Part shown: positions 17,613-25,718 of the stretch, piece by piece
Position numbering within the stretch: position 1 is the stretch's first letter
Layout: the number at the start of each line of letters is the position of its first letter
Assembly: GCA_028277885.1 (NCBI GenBank)
Contig: JANQFK010000002.1
Coordinates: forward strand, 1-59,160
Length of the DNA stretch: 59,160 bases
Source: Myxococcota bacterium
GTDB lineage: Bacteria > Myxococcota_A > UBA9160 > UBA6930
Direction of reading: 5' to 3'
Notes under the pieces: generated by a model
Databases searched by the model: none
What the model was told of the DNA's origin: nothing
What the model saw: only the letters and a program-made list of their open reading frames with translations
Program-made: the position numbers and the translations under genes

Positions 17613-18199
17613 CGGCCCCGGCCGAGACCGTGCGCGGCGGCGACGCGGTACGCGCCGCCCTCGTGGACGCCGCCGCGCGGCTCCTCGCCGACGTCGGGCC
17701 CAGCGCGCTCTCGGTGCGCGACATCGCCCGCAGCGCGGGCGTGAACCACGGCCAGGTGCACCACTACTTCGGGTCGAAGCGTGCGCTCCTCGAGGCGGCG
17801 ATGCGCAAGCTCGCCACCGAGCACTTCGCGCAGATGGCCGAGCTCTCCGGCCCGTCCGGGATCCCGCCGGTGCTGGCACTGGCCCGGGATCCGGCCTACT
17901 GGCGCGCGGTGGCCCGGGTGGTGATCGAGGGCGACCTCGACCTCGCACGCATCGAGATCGACGAGAGCGTCTCCGTGCCCCGGCGCGCCTACCAGGGGCT
18001 GATGGAGCTCGAGGGCGTCGGTCCCGACGACCTCGACCTCAAGACCCGCTTCGCGGCGGTGTGCGCGATGCTGCTGGGCTGGGTGGCGTTCGAGGAGTTC
18101 GTCCTGCTCCAGGCCGACGTGGCCGACGCCGACCGCGAGGAGGTGCTCGAGCGCCTCACCGCGCTGGTGACGTCGCTCTTCGGGGAGGAGACGACTTGA
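17609..18199 (+). CDS. TetR/AcrR family transcriptional regulator
   Basis: 196 residues. GTG 17609 overlaps the GST 3 stop as GTGA. The HTH domain reads VRDIARSAGVNHGQVHHYFGSKRALLEAAM (about 34-63), the TetR recognition helix region, followed by a ligand-binding helical domain. It sits between two GST genes in one operon, so it probably represses this operon and the divergent FAH gene through the tandem dyads at 16644-16682, with an aromatic or acyl intermediate as inducer. The binding site and ligand are inference. Confidence 0.87.
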   Translation: MTAPAETVRGGDAVRAALVDAAARLLADVGPSALSVRDIARSAGVNHGQVHHYFGSKRALLEAAMRKLATEHFAQMAELSGPSGIPPVLALARDPAYWRAVARVVIEGDLDLARIEIDESVSVPRRAYQGLMELEGVGPDDLDLKTRFAAVCAMLLGWVAFEEFVLLQADVADADREEVLERLTALVTSLFGEETT

Positions 18200-19209
18200 G
18201 CGTCGGGCTCGGGGTCCTGCTCGCCGCGGGGGTCGCCCTCGGCGCGTGGTACGTCGTCGAGCGCCGCCGGCGGCGCACGTCGCCCATGGCGGGCGGCCTC
18301 CACGCGGACCGCTCCCTGCCCCACCAGAAGGAATGGGAGCTCTACCACAACTCCTTCAGCCTGTGCTCGAAGAAGCTGCGCGTATGCCTCGCCGAGCTCG
18401 GGCTCGACCACGCGAGCCACCCGATCGACCTCATCGAGACCGGATCCTACGAGAACGTGGGCCGCCGCTTCCTGGCGGTGAACCCGGCGGGCCTGGTGCC
18501 CGTGCTCGTGCACCGCGGCCACCCGATCTACGAGTCCCACGAGGAGATCGTCTACGCCGCGCGCCACGCCGGCGACCGCGGGCGCGAGCTGCTCCCCGAG
18601 GAGCCCGAGGCGCGCGCCGTGGTCGAGCACTGGACCGACCTGGCGTCGCTGGTCGGGGACCCGCTCGCCGCCACCGCGCAGCGGGCGGGCAACTGCATCC
18701 CGGGCCTCACGGTCCCGCTCTTCGCCACCATGGTCCGGTACATCCCCGCGCGCCGCTTCCTCGAGGGCTTCCTGTTCCACCCGGACAAGCGGCGTCCCCT
18801 GTTCCTGTTCGCGCTGAAGGTCCTGGGGGTCCGCCGGCTGCCGCGGGTGACCCCGGTCCGACGGCTCGTCGAGCGCAGCCGCGACGACATGGGCCGGCAC
18901 CTCGACGCCCTCGGCGAGCGGCTCGAGAAGTGCGGCGGCCCCTGGATCGCGCGGGAGCGCTTCAGCCTGGCGGACGTGAGCTGGGTCGTGGTGCTCGACC
19001 GGCTCGTCGAGGCGGACTGGGACGGCCACTTCTGGGGTGGCGGACGGCGCCCGGCCGTGGCCGCCTACTGGCGGCGCCTGACGGAGCGTCCGAGCCATGG
19101 GCAGGCCATCGTGGCCGAGCGCTGCCGCGAGCTGCTCGACGGCGCCCGGGACCTCGCGACCGCCAAGCGCGAGGACCCCGGCCTGCGCGCGGCCCTCGAG
19201 GGCGCGTAG
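18196..19209 (+). CDS. Membrane-anchored glutathione S-transferase (GST 4)
   Basis: 337 residues from TTG 18196 (TTGA overlap with the TetR stop). Residues 2-20 form a hydrophobic segment followed by a cluster of arginines (ERRRRRT), the pattern of an N-terminal signal anchor with a cytoplasmic enzyme. The GST domain starts at about residue 45 (ELYHNSFSLCSKKLRVCLAELG), has NPAGLVPVLVHRG and the YESHEEI glutathione-binding motif, and a helical domain with WIARERFSLADVSWVV. A membrane tether is unusual for a GST and suggests a lipophilic or membrane-delivered substrate. Last gene of the GST3-TetR-GST4 operon. Confidence 0.82.
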   Translation: MSVGLGVLLAAGVALGAWYVVERRRRRTSPMAGGLHADRSLPHQKEWELYHNSFSLCSKKLRVCLAELGLDHASHPIDLIETGSYENVGRRFLAVNPAGLVPVLVHRGHPIYESHEEIVYAARHAGDRGRELLPEEPEARAVVEHWTDLASLVGDPLAATAQRAGNCIPGLTVPLFATMVRYIPARRFLEGFLFHPDKRRPLFLFALKVLGVRRLPRVTPVRRLVERSRDDMGRHLDALGERLEKCGGPWIARERFSLADVSWVVVLDRLVEADWDGHFWGGGRRPAVAAYWRRLTERPSHGQAIVAERCRELLDGARDLATAKREDPGLRAALEGA

Positions 19210-19213
19210 CCGC

Positions 19214-19338
19214 GATTCCGCTTCGCGGAATCCTTCGCGTCGTCGGGTGACCCTCTCGGGTCAGCCTCCTGGCTGAGCGAGCCCTCCGGGCTCGCTTTGC
19301 GGCGGCAGCCACCCATCCCAGGTCGGCCTCCTGGCCGA
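19214..19338 (+). repeat. Array of five stem-loops
   Basis: Consecutive perfect inverted repeats: 19214-19232 (GATTCCGC arms, TTC loop), 19248-19263 (TGACCC arms, TCTC loop), 19261-19276 (TCAGCC arms, TCCT loop), 19276-19296 (9-base arms AGCGAGCCC, TCC loop) and 19323-19338 (TCGGCC arms, TCCT loop). The third and fifth differ by one compensatory base pair. The second and third share TCA, so they compete. The array follows GST 4 and precedes the MFS gene; termination or mRNA stabilisation are possible. Confidence 0.65.
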
Positions 19339-19360
19339 GGGACGCGCCGGGCGGACGCGG

Positions 19361-19366
19361 TAGAGT
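19361..19366 (+). promoter_or_regulatory. -10 box TAGAGT for the MFS gene (leaderless)
   Basis: TAGAGT ends 7 bases before GTG 19374, putting the predicted transcript start within one base of the start codon. No Shine-Dalgarno is needed or clear. Confidence 0.45.
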
Positions 19367-19373
19367 CCCCGGG

Positions 19374-20846
19374 GTGAGCCAGGTGGAGCTCAGTCCGAGC
19401 GTGCCCCGCGAGGTCGCGAGCCCATCCGCGCCCCTCGCCCTCGGCACCCTGTGCTCCTACGCGCTGGCCCAGTTCGGCCTCAGCGCCATGAACACCCTGG
19501 TCAACACCCAGCTCACGTTCTTCTACGTCGACACCCTGAAGTTCCCCGCCGCACTGTTCGGGCTGGTGATGCTGATCGGGAAGCTGTGGGATGCCGTCAC
19601 CGACCCGCTGATGGGCCACGTGACCGACAACACCCGCACCCGCCTCGGCCGCCGCCGGCCGTACTTCCTGGTCGGCGCCCCGCTCCTGGCGCTCTTCACC
19701 TTCCTGCTCTTCACCCCGCCGCCCTTCATGACGGGGGAGGCGCTCTTCCCGTGGCTGCTAGTCACCTTCCTCGGCGCCTTCACGGCACGCACCGTGTTCG
19801 AGACGCCCTACCAGGCCCTGGCGCCGGACCTCACGCCGGACTACGACCAGCGCACCCGCGTGGCCGCGTACCGGGTCACCATCGGCAACCTGGGCGACAT
19901 GATCGGCGCCATCGTGCCGATGCTGATGCTGGCCGCGCTGGCGCCGCGACTCACCTTCCGCTGGAGCGGCGCCACGGTGGCGATCATCATCACCGCCACG
20001 GCGCTGCTCACCTTCGTCGGGGTCCGGGAGCGCGAGGACCTGTGGCGCCGGCCCCGCCGGCCCCTGCGCCAGAACCTGATCCAGATCGTCACCTTCCCGG
20101 TGCGCAACCGGCCGGCCCGGATCCTGATCGTGAGCTATGCCTGCGCGGTCTTCGCCACCACCATGCCGGTCGCGGTCTTCCGCTTCGTGAACAAGTACGT
20201 CTTCACCGCCACGGGCCTCGAGGGCACGGCGCTCGGGCCGCTGGTGGAGCGCGTGGGCGCCAGCGCGTTCCTCGACATCGGCGTGATCCTCGGGTACTTC
20301 GCCGGCGTCTTCCTCTCGGCGCCGCTGTGGTCGCGGGCGCTGCGCACCCGGGACAAGAAGCACGGCTACATCTTCGCGTTCCTCTACCTCGGTGCGATGG
20401 TGTGCGGCGTGTTCCTGATCCCCCGGGAGCTCGGGATCCTGTTCCCGGTGCTGAACCTGTTCGTCGGCGCCGGCGCCCTGGGGCTCTGGATGCTGCCCGG
20501 CGCCCTCGGCCCGGACATCCTCGAGTGGGAGGAGCTGCACCACGGCGACCGCCACGAGGGCGGCTTCTACGGCATCTGGATGTTCGTGCAGAAGACCGGC
20601 GGCGGGATCGCGCTCTTCGCCATGGGCTTCCTGCTCGGCGCCATGGGGTTCGTGCCCGACGTGGAGCAGAGCGAAACCGTCGTGCTCGGCCTGCGGCTCC
20701 TCTACGGGGGCACGCCGCTCCTCGTAGTGGGGATCGCGGCCGCGGTGTTCGCGCGCTACCCGCTCACCCGGGAGGCCTACGCCGAGGTGAGGGCCGAGCT
20801 CGACCGGCGCGCGCTCTCCGACGACGGCCGTTCCGAGGACGGCTAG
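19374..20846 (+). CDS. MFS transporter, GPH (glycoside-pentoside-hexuronide:cation) type
   Basis: 490 residues with about 12 membrane segments. Diagnostic parts are GKLWDAVTDPLMGHVTDNTRTRLGRRRPYF in the TM2-3 loop (the GPH/MelB-like signature), a second conserved region GPDILEWEELHHGDRHEG, and the ending RYPLTREAYAEVRAEL. It should move a small solute with a cation across the inner membrane; the substrate is unknown and many uncultured-lineage members are not sugar transporters. Starts with GTG right behind a -10 box and ends on a CTAG shared with the convergent gene. It has the same ending motif as the transporter half of the SEFIR fusion (36128-38080). Confidence 0.88.
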   Translation: MSQVELSPSVPREVASPSAPLALGTLCSYALAQFGLSAMNTLVNTQLTFFYVDTLKFPAALFGLVMLIGKLWDAVTDPLMGHVTDNTRTRLGRRRPYFLVGAPLLALFTFLLFTPPPFMTGEALFPWLLVTFLGAFTARTVFETPYQALAPDLTPDYDQRTRVAAYRVTIGNLGDMIGAIVPMLMLAALAPRLTFRWSGATVAIIITATALLTFVGVREREDLWRRPRRPLRQNLIQIVTFPVRNRPARILIVSYACAVFATTMPVAVFRFVNKYVFTATGLEGTALGPLVERVGASAFLDIGVILGYFAGVFLSAPLWSRALRTRDKKHGYIFAFLYLGAMVCGVFLIPRELGILFPVLNLFVGAGALGLWMLPGALGPDILEWEELHHGDRHEGGFYGIWMFVQKTGGGIALFAMGFLLGAMGFVPDVEQSETVVLGLRLLYGGTPLLVVGIAAAVFARYPLTREAYAEVRAELDRRALSDDGRSEDG

Positions 20847-23377
20847 GGGGAGGCAGCGGCCTCGAGGGGGGCCCCGGCGCGCCAGCGCTTCCAGCGCTCC
20901 TCCGAGGGCGGGTAGTCGTTCACCGGCCGGATCGAGCGGCGCGCGTCGATGCGGGCCTGGATGGCGGCCGCGCTCTCGCCGGCGGTGTTCACGAGGAGCG
21001 GGGCGGCCGGCCGGCGCATCCCCAGGTAGTGGCGGAGGCGCTCTTCGCGCCCGAGGGAGGTGCCCTTCGGCGCGCGGCCCGTGACCCACATCATGAGCCC
21101 GAACCCGTAGCCCGAGCCGGCGTACCGCGGCATGGAGAAGTCCACCACCGTGCGGTCCTCGGTCACCGGCGGCACGTCGCGCACCAGCTCCGCGAACTCC
21201 GCCGGCCCGAGGACGAAGAAGGAGAGCAGGTGGTCGGCGTCCACGACGGGCAGCGCGGCGAGGTCGCGCTGGGCGGGCCCCTCGCGCAGCCGCTGCCTGA
21301 GCCGCGCGTAGTCGATCGCGAAGGGGCCCTTGGAGCCGACCAGGAGCAGGCCGCCGCGGTGCCCCTGCTTCCACAGGCTCGCCTCGGGGAGCACGTCGTG
21401 GAAGGCGCGCAGCAGCATCCGCTCGTGCTCGACCTCGGCCTGGCCGACGAAGAGCCACTGCACGAGCAGGCCGCCCGGCGCGAGGCGGTCCGCGGCGTCC
21501 TCGTAGAACTCCCGGGTGTAGAGGTTCACCACGCCGGCGGTGTAGGTCTCGGGGGGCTCCATCACGATCAGGTCGTAGGACTCGCGGCTCGTCATCACGA
21601 AGGTGCGTCCGTCGGCGATGATCGAGCGCACGCGGGGGTTCGAGAGCACGTCCTCGTTGGTCCAGAAGTACGGGGCCGCCTCGATCGCGTTGGGGCTGAG
21701 CTCGACGCTGTCCACGCGCTCGAGCTCCTCGTGGGACGCGACCGCGGCCAGGCTGTTGCCGACGCCGAACCCGATGTGGAGGGCCTTGCGCGGCTCCCCG
21801 GGGTGGAGCAGGAACGGCAGGTGCCCCTGGAAGTGGTTGGGGCCCACCGAGGGAGTGCCCGCCGTGCCGCGCAGGTCGTCGTACACGATCACCCGCTGGC
21901 GCGCCTCGCCGCGGCCGAGCTCGAGCACGCCCACGGTGTCGGTGGAGCCCTCGCGGTAGAAGACCAGCTCGCCCTGCTCGCCGCTGAAGGTGCGCCGGAA
22001 GAGGTCGTCGGGCAGCACGCCCAGCACCGCAACGGCGACGCCGCCGATCGCCACGGCGGCGACCGCGCGGCGGACCGGCTGGGGGAAGGCGGCGACGCCG
22101 AGCACCCAGGCGAGGACCAGGTTCAGCCCCACCAGGAGCTGCAGGCTGCCCTGCATCCCCAGCCAGGGGATCAGCACGAAGGCGACGCCGAGCGACCCGA
22201 AGATGGCGCCGACGGTGTTGGAGGCGTAGACGGCGCCGAGCCCCTGGCCGAGGGTCCCCATGCTGCGGGTGCAGATCGAGGTGGCGAGGGGCAGCGAGGC
22301 GCCCAGGAAGAGCGTGGGGAGGAACAGGATCAGGACCGAGCCGGCGAACATCGCCTGCATGGCGTCCACGAAGGAGGTGATCCGCTCGCCGCCCACGAGC
22401 GCGGCGGAGAGCTCGGCCAGGTCGGCGAAGAGCAGGCCGGACGTGGCGAACCCGACCCCGACGCCGACCTGGAGCCCCGCGAAGACCAGCAGCGGCCGAC
22501 GGATGCGTCCCGCGAAGACGGAGTAGAGCGCGCTCCCCAGCGCGATGCCCGCCAGGAAGGTCGACAGCATCGTGGTGAACGCGTAGGTGGAGTTGTAGAG
22601 GTAGCGGAGCAGCGCGCGCGTCCAGAGCACCTCGTAGGCGAGGGAGGCGAAGCCGGACAGCGTGATGCACCAGAGGGCGAGGCGCCGGTGCGCGGGCGGG
22701 GAGGTGACGACGAAGGCGTGCGCCTCCTCGCCGCCCGCGGGCTCGGCCACCTCCCCGTGGAGGCGATCGATGCCGAGCGCCACCCCGGCCACCGCGAAGT
22801 TGGTGAGCGCCGCGATCCAGGTCGCGCCGCGCAGCCCCACGGCCTCGATGAGGAAGAAGCCCGCGACGAGGCAGCCCGCGACGGCGCCGGCCGTGTTCGC
22901 GAAGTAGAGCAGGCCCGAGCCGCGTCCCACGTCCTCGCGCCGCCGGACCAGGAAGCGCACCAGGATGGGGAGGGTGCCGCCCATCAGGAAGGTGGGCAGG
23001 AGGAGCACCGCGGCGGCGAGGAGCGCGCGGCCCAGGGCGAAGGCCGTCGCCGACAGCCCGAGATCGTGGAGCGCGACGAAGGCCGGCCGCAGCCCGACGA
23101 AGATGCCGGGCACCGCGAGGGCGTAGAGCCCGATCCCCACCTCCAGCAGGGCGTAGACCCGGAGCGGGTGGCCGCGCCCGTCGATCCAGCGCCCGAACAC
23201 CCAGCTCCCGAGGGCGAGCCCACCCATGAAGGTCGCCAGCACCGTCGCGGTCGCGTAGGTGGTGACCCCGAAGATCAGGGCCAGCCAGCGCATCCACAGC
23301 ACCTCGTAGACCAGGGCGGCGGCCCCGGAGAGGAAGAAGACCAGGAGGACGACGGCGAAGAGCAGGCGCTGGGTCAC
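20843..23377 (-). CDS. Fused membrane transporter-like / spermidine-synthase-like protein
   Basis: 844 residues. The N-terminal two thirds hold about 14 hydrophobic segments starting FFLSGAAALVYEVLWMRWLA, the usual opening of fused MFS/spermidine synthase proteins; a similar SLAYEVLWTRALL recurs mid-protein. From about residue 520 a Rossmann methyltransferase-like domain follows (ALHIGFGVGNSLAA, VDSVELSPNA, DGRTFV). The position of the conserved catalytic Asp of true spermidine synthases reads IVMEPPETY, i.e. Glu, so aminopropyl transfer is doubtful. The start is GTG 23377, 9 bases after a TAGGAT box. Function of this widespread fused family is unknown. Confidence 0.82.
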   Translation of the reverse strand: MTQRLLFAVVLLVFFLSGAAALVYEVLWMRWLALIFGVTTYATATVLATFMGGLALGSWVFGRWIDGRGHPLRVYALLEVGIGLYALAVPGIFVGLRPAFVALHDLGLSATAFALGRALLAAAVLLLPTFLMGGTLPILVRFLVRRREDVGRGSGLLYFANTAGAVAGCLVAGFFLIEAVGLRGATWIAALTNFAVAGVALGIDRLHGEVAEPAGGEEAHAFVVTSPPAHRRLALWCITLSGFASLAYEVLWTRALLRYLYNSTYAFTTMLSTFLAGIALGSALYSVFAGRIRRPLLVFAGLQVGVGVGFATSGLLFADLAELSAALVGGERITSFVDAMQAMFAGSVLILFLPTLFLGASLPLATSICTRSMGTLGQGLGAVYASNTVGAIFGSLGVAFVLIPWLGMQGSLQLLVGLNLVLAWVLGVAAFPQPVRRAVAAVAIGGVAVAVLGVLPDDLFRRTFSGEQGELVFYREGSTDTVGVLELGRGEARQRVIVYDDLRGTAGTPSVGPNHFQGHLPFLLHPGEPRKALHIGFGVGNSLAAVASHEELERVDSVELSPNAIEAAPYFWTNEDVLSNPRVRSIIADGRTFVMTSRESYDLIVMEPPETYTAGVVNLYTREFYEDAADRLAPGGLLVQWLFVGQAEVEHERMLLRAFHDVLPEASLWKQGHRGGLLLVGSKGPFAIDYARLRQRLREGPAQRDLAALPVVDADHLLSFFVLGPAEFAELVRDVPPVTEDRTVVDFSMPRYAGSGYGFGLMMWVTGRAPKGTSLGREERLRHYLGMRRPAAPLLVNTAGESAAAIQARIDARRSIRPVNDYPPSEERWKRWRAGAPLEAAASP

Positions 23378-23386
23378 GGGTCCGAG

Positions 23387-23392
23387 ATCCTA
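23387..23392 (-). promoter_or_regulatory. -10 box TAGGAT for the spermidine-synthase-like gene
   Basis: Complement of ATCCTA; ends 9 bases before GTG 23377, predicting a 3-base leader. Confidence 0.4.
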
Positions 23393-23443
23393 TCCCGCCG
23401 GGGGGCGGCCGGCCGGCCCCGGCCGCGGGCCGCCGCGCCGGCC

Positions 23444-23458
23444 TGGCACGTCGATTGC
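23444..23458 (+). promoter_or_regulatory. Sigma-54 (-24/-12) promoter, consensus match
   Basis: TGGCACG-TCGA-TTGC matches the RpoN consensus TGGCACG-N4-TTGC at every specified base. Predicted transcript start is near 23470, about 58 bases before the HAMP-protein ATG at 23528, in a region with no other plus-strand gene. Confidence 0.75.
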
Positions 23459-23527
23459 GTATGATTCCGGTCGCCCCAGGCCGTTCCAACCCGACCTCCC
23501 GGCCGAGGGAGGGGACCGGAGGAGACC

Positions 23528-24193
23528 ATGCTGAATCCCTCGAGCATCGAGGCGAGGCTGCTGGCGACCCTGGCCGTCATCGCCGTCGTGGCCGTGGCGG
23601 GCGTGCTCGTCATCCTGCCCTATCGGCTCTACGAGCGGGACATCCGCCAGGCCACCGACGAGGCCCAGCGCCTGTCGAGCGTGGTCCACTCGGCCCTCTC
23701 CTGCCCGCTCGCCTCGGGCCGGGACGCCACGGACCTGGTGAACCGCCTCCAGGGCACGGCCAACCTCGAGATCCGCCTGGCGAAGCTCGACGACCCCGAG
23801 GAGCACCCGCTCCACCGCAGCCAGGCGGGCTCGAGCATCCGCTCCGGCACGGACCTGCGCTACGTGGCGCCGCCGGTCCTGGCCGGCGACGGAGGCTCCT
23901 GGCTGGCCGAGCTGTTCTTCGACCTCTCCTCGATGAAGCGCGACTCGGTGCGCCTCATCTTCGACCTGATGCTCGCCATCGTGGTCGGGGCCGCGCTCTT
24001 CTCCGCCGCCATCTACTGGCTCTTCCGCCGCGCCCTGCTGGCGCCGCTGGCCGAGCTCAGCCACGCCGTGGAGCACCTGGCCGCCGGCGACGCCGCCCCC
24101 AGGCTGCCCCGCTTCGACACCGCCGAGATGCAGAAGCTCGCCGCCTCCATCGAGGCCCTGGCGCGGCGCGGATCCCAGGGCGATGGGATCTGA
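23528..24193 (+). CDS. HAMP-domain membrane sensor protein without output domain
   Basis: 221 residues; ATG 23528 behind a strong Shine-Dalgarno (GGAGGAGA). Topology: TM1 about 8-30, a periplasmic region of about 110 residues, TM2 about 139-161, then a HAMP linker (PLAELSHAVEHLAAGD) and a short coil ending at residue 221. This is the front half of a sensor kinase or chemoreceptor, yet there is no kinase, cyclase or methyl-accepting domain, and no frame continues it. It may pair with another protein's output domain. It sits behind a consensus sigma-54 promoter, so nitrogen, envelope or surface-growth control is likely. Ligand unknown. Confidence 0.8.
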   Translation: MLNPSSIEARLLATLAVIAVVAVAGVLVILPYRLYERDIRQATDEAQRLSSVVHSALSCPLASGRDATDLVNRLQGTANLEIRLAKLDDPEEHPLHRSQAGSSIRSGTDLRYVAPPVLAGDGGSWLAELFFDLSSMKRDSVRLIFDLMLAIVVGAALFSAAIYWLFRRALLAPLAELSHAVEHLAAGDAAPRLPRFDTAEMQKLAASIEALARRGSQGDGI

Positions 24194-24338
24194 GCCCCGG
24201 CGTGGGGCGCCGCGCCTCGCGGGGTGGGCCAGGCGGGACGCGCAGCCGTGACCGATCCGGCGGCGGGGGCGCTCGCCGCGGGCCGGGCCGAGCCCTTGCA
24301 TCCCACGGACGGGAACGTCCCCACCCGGGTGCGCTGAG

Positions 24339-25352
24339 GTGGAGCCCCGGCTCGAGATGGCGCTGCTCGGGGACCCGGCCCGGGCGGGCGAGGCGGCACG
24401 GCAGATCGAGGCCCGGGGCTTCGACGGCGCCTTCAGCTTCGAGGCCGCCCACGACCCGTTCCTGCCCCTCGCCCTGGCGGCGCGGGAGACCGAGCGCCTC
24501 GAGCTCGGCACCGCCATCGCGGTGGCGTTCGCGCGCAACCCCATGCTCTGTGCCCAGCTGGCCCAGGACCTGCAGCGCATCTCGGCGGGGCGCTTCTGGC
24601 TGGGCCTCGGCTCCCAGATCCGTCCCCACATCGAGCGCCGCTTCAGCCAGCCCTGGTCCCGGCCGGCCGCGCGCATGCACGAGTTCGTGCGCGCGATCCG
24701 CGCCATCTGGCACGCCTGGACGACCGGGGAGCGGCTCGACTTCCGCGGCGAGTTCTACACCCACACCCTGATGACGCCGTTCTTCAGCCCGGGCCCCAAC
24801 CCCCACCGCGACCCGCCCGTCTACCTCGCCGGGGTGGGGGAGCGCATGGTGGAGGTGGCGGGGGAGGTCGCCGACGGGCTGCTGATCCACCCGCTCCACA
24901 CCGCCGCCTTCCTGGAGCAGGACCTGCTGCCCGCTGCCGAGCGCGGCCTGGCCCGCAGCGGCCGCCGGCGTGACGACTTCGCGTTCTCCTGCCAGACCAT
25001 CACCATGATCGGCGGCAACGACGCCGAGATCGAGCGGGCGCGCCAGAAGGCCCGGGGGCAGGTGTCGTTCTACGGATCCACCCCGGCCTACAAGGGGGTG
25101 CTCGACCGCGAGGGCTGGGGCGAGCTCCAGCCGACCTGGAACCGCATGTCGAAGGAGGGCCGCTGGGCGGAGATGATGGCCCTGGTGAGCGACGACATGC
25201 TCGACGCCATCGGGGTGAGCGGCACGCCCGCCGAGGCGGGGCGCGCCCTGCGCCGGCGCAACGCGCGCTTCGAGCGCACCGCCCTGGTGCTCTACGACGA
25301 GGCGGGGCCCGGAGCCGTGGACGACCTGGTGCGCGGCTTCCGGGAGGGCTAG
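24339..25352 (+). CDS. LLM-class flavin-dependent oxidoreductase (probable F420-dependent)
   Basis: 337 residues with a luciferase-like TIM barrel: GFDGAFSFEAAHDPFLPL, RISAGRFWLGLGSQIRPHIERRF, RAIWHAWTTGERLDFRGEFY and the late GTPAEAGRALRRRN. The pattern is close to the F420-dependent subgroup TIGR03617. It would oxidise or reduce an unidentified substrate using reduced F420 or FMN; no F420 synthesis gene is in the window. The GTG start at 24339 follows 145 bases holding only weak hairpins. The stop shares a CTAG with the convergent DUF1330 gene. Confidence 0.88.
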   Translation: MEPRLEMALLGDPARAGEAARQIEARGFDGAFSFEAAHDPFLPLALAARETERLELGTAIAVAFARNPMLCAQLAQDLQRISAGRFWLGLGSQIRPHIERRFSQPWSRPAARMHEFVRAIRAIWHAWTTGERLDFRGEFYTHTLMTPFFSPGPNPHRDPPVYLAGVGERMVEVAGEVADGLLIHPLHTAAFLEQDLLPAAERGLARSGRRRDDFAFSCQTITMIGGNDAEIERARQKARGQVSFYGSTPAYKGVLDREGWGELQPTWNRMSKEGRWAEMMALVSDDMLDAIGVSGTPAEAGRALRRRNARFERTALVLYDEAGPGAVDDLVRGFREG

Positions 25353-25633
25353 AGGCCGTCGACGAAGTGGACGTCGGCGCTCGATGACGCGAAGCGCTCG
25401 CCGATGATCTTCTGGTAGCCCTCGGACTCGTACCACTCGCGGATCTTCTCCTTGCTCGGGAAGGAGATGATGACGTTCACGTCCTTCGGCTTCTCGCCCT
25501 CGACGGGCTCGCCGGGGCCCGCTGCGAGCACCCGCCCCTCGAAGGGCTTCAGGCTGGGGATCACGCCCTTCTGGTAGGCGCGGAACCGGTCCCAGTCGTG
25601 GACGGCGACCCGGGCGACGAAGTAGGCGGGCAT
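25349..25633 (-). CDS. DUF1330 family protein
   Basis: 94 residues from ATG 25633. PAYFVARVAVHDWDRFRAYQ at the N-terminus, then VIISFPSKEKIREWYES, are the hallmarks of the DUF1330 dimeric alpha-beta barrel. Length is normal for the family. Biochemical role unknown; such barrels often bind small hydrophobic ligands. A monocistronic gene by position, convergent with the LLM oxidoreductase. Confidence 0.87.
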   Translation of the reverse strand: MPAYFVARVAVHDWDRFRAYQKGVIPSLKPFEGRVLAAGPGEPVEGEKPKDVNVIISFPSKEKIREWYESEGYQKIIGERFASSSADVHFVDGL

Positions 25634-25702
25634 GGGGGCTCCTCTCGTGTGTCGTGAAGGCACGCCAGCATAGGGCATCCGGGCGTCCGCCGAGCGGGCC
25701 GC

Positions 25703-25708
25703 TACTTT
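25703..25708 (+). promoter_or_regulatory. -10 box TACTTT for the HAD gene
   Basis: TACTTT ends 10 bases before ATG 25719, predicting a 4-base leader with no room for a Shine-Dalgarno. Confidence 0.4.
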
Positions 25709-25718
25709 CCCGCGCTCC

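Noticed and set aside
24194..24338. Possible terminator or small RNA between the HAMP and LLM genes
   Set aside because: Only short stems (GGACG-GGAA-CGTCC near 24308) without a T-run; nothing stands out from GC-rich background.
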